Shown one piece after another: positions 59,703-64,000 of a DNA stretch of 64,000 nt (position 1 is its first letter; each line of letters opens with the position of its first letter). The position numbers were made by a program, and so were the translations under genes. The notes under the pieces are model-generated. The model ran no database searches. It had not been told where the DNA came from and worked only from the letters and a program-made list of their open reading frames with translations. This DNA comes from Populus alba (Eukaryota > Streptophyta > Magnoliopsida > Malpighiales > Salicaceae), in contig NC_133300.1 in assembly GCF_005239225.2 (NCBI RefSeq), positions 20,077,584-20,141,583 of the forward strand, written 5' to 3'.

Positions 59703-62700
59703 ATGTCCCTCTCTCTCCTTCTCACATCAACACGGCCCCCACTCCTTGATAGAACCCACTTCAAGATCACCCACGCTAACCCCAAAAGACTCACCTTTTC
59801 TTCACATCCAAGTTTCAGAAACCTGCCCACGTTGATACTCAGCTCTAGCTCTGGCTGTGGCTCTGGCCATGAGGAATCTGGTCACCTACCCGTGTCCCCA
59901 CCAAAACCCACCTCCCTGGATTGGCAACAGAACGTTTTATCCACTGCAGCAAGCCTGTATCCTCTCTATGTGACTGCTGGTGGGATTATTGCTTGCTTCA
60001 ACCCATCTGCTTTTTCTTGGTTTGTGAAGAGAGGTCCAGCTTCTTATAGTTTGTCTCTTGGGCTCATCATGTTGGCTATGGGTCTCACTTTGGAGCTTAA
60101 GGACTTGATTGCCTTGTTTATGCAGAGGCCTCTCTCTGTCAGTGCTTTTCCTTAATCTTCATCTTTTTTGTTTCACGCTGAATGTGTTTTTTTTTTTTCA
60201 TGTTTTAAGGTTAACATGTCTGTTGGCTTCTTGAAATGACATCAAGAAATGAATGTTGATAACATTTTGGATTCTTGGTGGTTATTGGGAAGATTTGTAA
60301 TAGAATCCAGCTAGTTAGTTAGTTGGATGGACGATCATATGGTCTGCAATACCTGAAAAACCCAGGGTCATTTTTTTTGGCATTTGAGATTATGCCGACT
60401 TTATTGAATTTTTTTGAGCTAATCATGACCAATGCATTGTGAGTTCAGAAAATTAACTCAACATGCTGAATAGAGGAGCATCTTGGTGCTTATAGTTAGT
60501 TAATTTTAAACAAGGTGTCGCAGAAAGTGGTTCTTTACACAGTTATGTATTGGCTCTGGCTGACACTGTGCGTGTGTTCGTATTCGCTAAAGCTGTTTAA
60601 GATCGGATTCTTGGGTGCTAATTTCTGTTTTGAATTGGAACATGTGAGGGAATCGCAACTTTAAGTTCATTGGATTGTTTTGTGGAATGATTTAAGTTTT
60701 AGTTAAGGAAAGGGATTGATAGGAGCTTCCCCTGAGTATCTCGTTTGCCATTTTTGTTCAGATACTATTTGGATGTGTTGCTCAGTATACAATCATGCCA
60801 GCTTTTGGACTGATCGTTAGCAAAGCGTTGGGGCTTTCACCTTCCTTTTCAGTTGGATTGATATTGCTCGGTTGTTGCCCTGGAGGTACCGCCTCGAATG
60901 TGGTAAGTGCTCTCTGTCTATCTTTTTTCTCTGGAACCATACTTATCATGAACTCTATGGAAGCATATTTCAAAGGCGATTTATGATTTTTGATATTAGA
61001 ATGTAACATTCACTAAGAAATTTCTGCCTCTTTCTTTTTCTGGTTGGAAAATTTACATGTGACCTACTGATATGGAGTAGCATTTGTACAAGGAGAGAGA
61101 GGTCTACACTACACTTGCATCTTTTCAATGGGAACTCTAATCTGGTGATCTAGTCACGAACAATATGCTTAGTATTCTTGGAAGTTCTTGTCCTCATCTT
61201 TCATAGAGTACTTCCTAGACTGAATATTTTGGGCAGTAGAATGTACAATGCTCATGTCCTTCTGTATCCAAGAGTTATTTGCAAGTTATGAGTGAACATG
61301 CATTTAGTAGAATGTACATTTCATGTCCTTCTGTGTTTGACTAATCTTTCAAAATTATCATGTTTTGGACCCTGTATCTTGTCAAGATTGATAGTGTTGT
61401 GTTCATTACTAATTACGATTCCCCACGTTCTCCCATCCTACAGAAAAGAGAAGGAGAGAAAATGTCAGTCCTGACAAAACTCATTGTTTTCGTGAGCTAG
61501 GTTATGTTGTTCTTATGTGTTATAAGTCCTAAACAGTTTATGGATTATTGATCAAAACTGGTGTCTTGCCCTTGAGATAATTGAGAATTCTGTTTCCTTT
61601 TTTCTATAGACAATTGAAATGATTGGTATATTGAGGTGTATACAAATGCTGTGCCTCAAAATTTGTGAGATATACATTTATTTTTGCTGAAGTAGTGTTA
61701 CAGGTGACCTTAATTGCTCAAGGGGATGTTCCACTTTCTATTGTAATGACAGGGTGCACTACTCTTGGTGCAGTACTTCTCACTCCATTTCTGACAAAAA
61801 TTCTGGCAGGAACTTATGTTCCTGTGGATGCCATTGGTCTTTCCATCAGCACTCTACAGGTAAATTCAAAGTTGTGCTTAACGACAAGTTAGATAGCTTC
61901 ACATTTCAAAATATTCGTTTACTTATACTGTGGTCATTGTCAATTCTTATCCAGGTGGTTGTTGCTCCTATTCTGCTAGGTTCATATATGCAGAGCAAAT
62001 TTCCTGCAGCTGTGAAAACTGTCACGCCTTTCGCACCACTGTTTGCTGTTTTAGCTTCATCGCTGCTTGCTTGCAGGTTCATTTGGTGCTGTTTGGTTTA
62101 TTATGTGAAATTGGTGCTTCTGCATTCAATTTTCTCTGATTTTTGCTCTCTGGTTTTTACTCCAGTGTGTTCTCAGAAAATGTTGTTCGTCTTAAATCCT
62201 CAATGGTTGCTGCGTCATTGCCATCTGATGCCTCTCTAATTCTTCGCATTCAGTCAATATTCTCTGGTGAAATGGGAACTATAATACTTGCTGTTTTGCT
62301 GTTACATTTTGCTGGCTTCTTTGTTGGGTATGATTATGAATTGCTCTTCATTTCTATCCTTGGCGATGACAATTCTTCAATGCTTGCCTTCAGCTTTGAC
62401 TATCAATATGCATCTTATCTTTCGTATAATTTTTGTACCATCTCGGCTAATTATGTAAGCTAGATAAACACACTCACACATAGCCTTTGTCCAATCTTGA
62501 TTGGTGCGTGGGTGGCTTATGGAAATGAGAAATATTTTTTCTTGTAAGTTTATGTGAACAGAAACTCTCTGGTATCAGAGCATTTAAATCTCAATCTATG
62601 TTTTACCCAAATCAATAATATTCTCACCACTCCAATCATCTGTAACCCGCATTTGCTTGCTTAATCAACCTGTTCTATTTTGAGACAGTTGAAAAAGAAA

Positions 62701-63565
62701 AATGAAAGTAAAAACAGTATGATGATTCTGTTGACTAAAGTACTGTCAAGATTCATGTATTTGACCACCCGTTCAATAAGCTAGAGATAACTCGGGCCTA
62801 CTAGAAACAAATCTTTTTCCGTAGATGATACACTGAAGGGCACTCTGGCTCAAACCTAGGATCTTTGCCGAAAACTGGATGGATATTTCCAGGTTTAATC
62901 TTTTATAGGTTAGAAAATTTTGGTGAAGGATGTTTTAGATATATAACCTTTTTGCCTCCATGTTGATTCTGTAGGACATTCAAATGTGTCTGCAGACACT
63001 GTTTTTGGTGCGTGCCTGGGAGCAATGCTAAAAAAATTATATGTAGTCAGATAATAACAAATTTTGCCAATTTTACGTTGAGATTTACAGAGCAGACAAC
63101 TTTCTGGCATTTTCTGTCCTGTAAATTTGACTCATCAAAACTTTTGGTATCTACAGGTATATATCAGCAGCAATCGCTGGGTTTAAAGAGCCGCAACGGC
63201 GGGCAATATCGATTGAGGTATGATCATGTCAATCCCTTGCTATCACCTTGAAAGCATCAGAAAAGTTGTAAATGTTTTCTTTTCGTGATTTTTCGGTGTT
63301 GATCCATAGGTGAGTATACTTAATCTTTAATCAATTTCCACCTCTTTTTTCTTTTTAATTTTCCTGGGGCAACACATCACAGGTTGGAATGCAAAATTCT
63401 TCCCTAGGTGTGGTATTAGCTGCATCACATTTCACTTCACCTATGGTTGCGTTACCCCCAGCCATGTCTGCTGTGATTATGAACATCATGGGCAGTAGTC
63501 TAGGCTTCTTCTGGAGATACATCGATCCCTCTGATTCGAAGGACAGCACACAGCCCCAAGATTGA
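59703..63565 (+). CDS. BASS1: BASS-family plastid sodium/metabolite symporter, BASS1-like
   Basis: Bile acid:sodium symporter family; plant BASS proteins sit in the chloroplast inner envelope and move organic anions with sodium (pyruvate for BASS2; the BASS1 substrate is less clear). Seven exons in phase: 59,703-60,137; 60,762-60,902; 61,704-61,859; 61,955-62,076; 62,166-62,327; 63,157-63,217; 63,383-63,565. The product is 419 aa. Residues 1-70 are Ser/Thr/Pro/Arg-rich with few acidic residues, fitting a transit peptide. The rest is hydrophobic with about nine spans. The family signature [11 protein letters not shown] is at 182-192, and the sodium-site-like motif in the second half is [12 protein letters not shown]. 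'[20 protein letters not shown]' is characteristic of the family. The BASS1 assignment rests on remembered similarity of the [10 protein letters not shown] and [12 protein letters not shown] stretches and is less sure than the family. The exon 1 donor is GTCAGT, slightly weak. Confidence 0.92.
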
Positions 63566-64000
63566 TGGAAGTGAAAAATGAAGCCCTCAATGATTATTCA
63601 CAGAACATTTTAATCTTGTTCTTCTGTCTTCATCAGTGTTCTTGAGAAATTTTCTGTCAAACCTCTTGGTCGTTGACCATAGGATGCAATGTGGCTCTCC
63701 CTCTCCCTAACCCTTGTCTCAGAACTTCAGGCTTGAATTCATGTTTCAGAAGAGCACTGGTCTTGAATTCATGGAGTGTGGACATGAGATCTTGATGAAT
63801 AATGGTTCATGTAAAGTTCTCAGAATTTATGTAATTCCAAATGATGCTATGGTTATAACATTTAAATTGTTTTTGTGTCAATATATTTAAGTTTTAACTA
63901 ATAAATTCTTGGCATTTATTAAAAGAGATAAAAACGTGTTTTCTTAAAAAAGATTGTGGCAAAAATATAAAAATAAATTCATATCTAAAATAATTTTAGA
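63566..64000 (+). other. 3' region of the BASS gene
   Basis: Transcribed-looking 3' UTR with an AATAAATT-type poly(A) signal near 63,899 and T-rich sequence before it. No further gene to the window end. Confidence 0.4.

Overview
This is a stretch of eukaryotic, AT-rich plant nuclear DNA. Evidence: multi-exon genes with GT/AG introns, a plastid metabolite transporter with a transit-peptide-like N-terminus, plant-only families (DMP/DUF679, ECT-type YTH, LOG, PPR) and dense LTR-retrotransposon debris. Short dispersed repeats that I associate with poplar (Salicaceae), with 'ttttaaaatcgttttgatgt'-like cores, recur throughout. Populus is therefore my best guess, but it is an inference and was not tested.

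Layout. (1) 1-27,290 is repeat territory without an intact gene. It holds overlapping copies of long, Ty3/gypsy-like LTR pieces in both orientations, including a 5-kb unit present almost identically at 840-5,830 and 12,905-17,967 and a third partial copy at 20,248-23,512. Also present are an Athila-like LTR (6,550-8,382), another repeat family (18,043-20,247 and 24,120-27,288), four copies of a hAT-type MITE, and several tandem arrays and microsatellites. I saw no reverse transcriptase or integrase. The outermost 757 bp on the left recurs at 30,350-31,120, so the whole array lies between two copies of the same flank. (2) 27,354-28,929 (minus) is a small four-exon coiled-coil gene whose exons join in phase but whose 3' end carries a one-base deletion. 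A broken PPR fragment follows at 29,477-29,820. (3) 32,560-41,583 is a nest: a Tat/Ogre-like gypsy remnant (5' LTR end, PBS-like site, broken gag, tandem arrays, PPT, 3' LTR) whose 3' LTR is split by an Athila-like 3' end (2.17-kb LTR). Immediately upstream of that Athila-like 3' region sits an intronless, N-terminally truncated LOG-like reading frame. (4) 41,584-44,800 is repeat-rich spacer. (5) 44,822-63,565 is a normal gene-rich interval with four plus-strand genes: an ECT/YTHDF-type m6A reader (9 coding exons, 588 aa), a TruA-like tRNA pseudouridine synthase (10 exons, 373 aa), an intronless DMP membrane protein (232 aa) and a BASS1-like plastid transporter (7 exons, 419 aa).

The four intact genes have unrelated jobs (mRNA m6A reading, tRNA modification, an endomembrane protein and plastid metabolite transport) and do not form a pathway; all are co-oriented. 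Most of the unusual signal is in the repeat part: TATA boxes centred in inverted repeats whose arms differ between copies but stay complementary, near-identical 5-kb repeats whose differences look like homopolymer noise, related LTRs facing each other, and a LOG-like gene fragment carried next to a retrotransposon 3' end. I did not find a convincing wholly new biological system. Exon boundaries were deduced by eye from splice signals and reading phase; no alignments were run.
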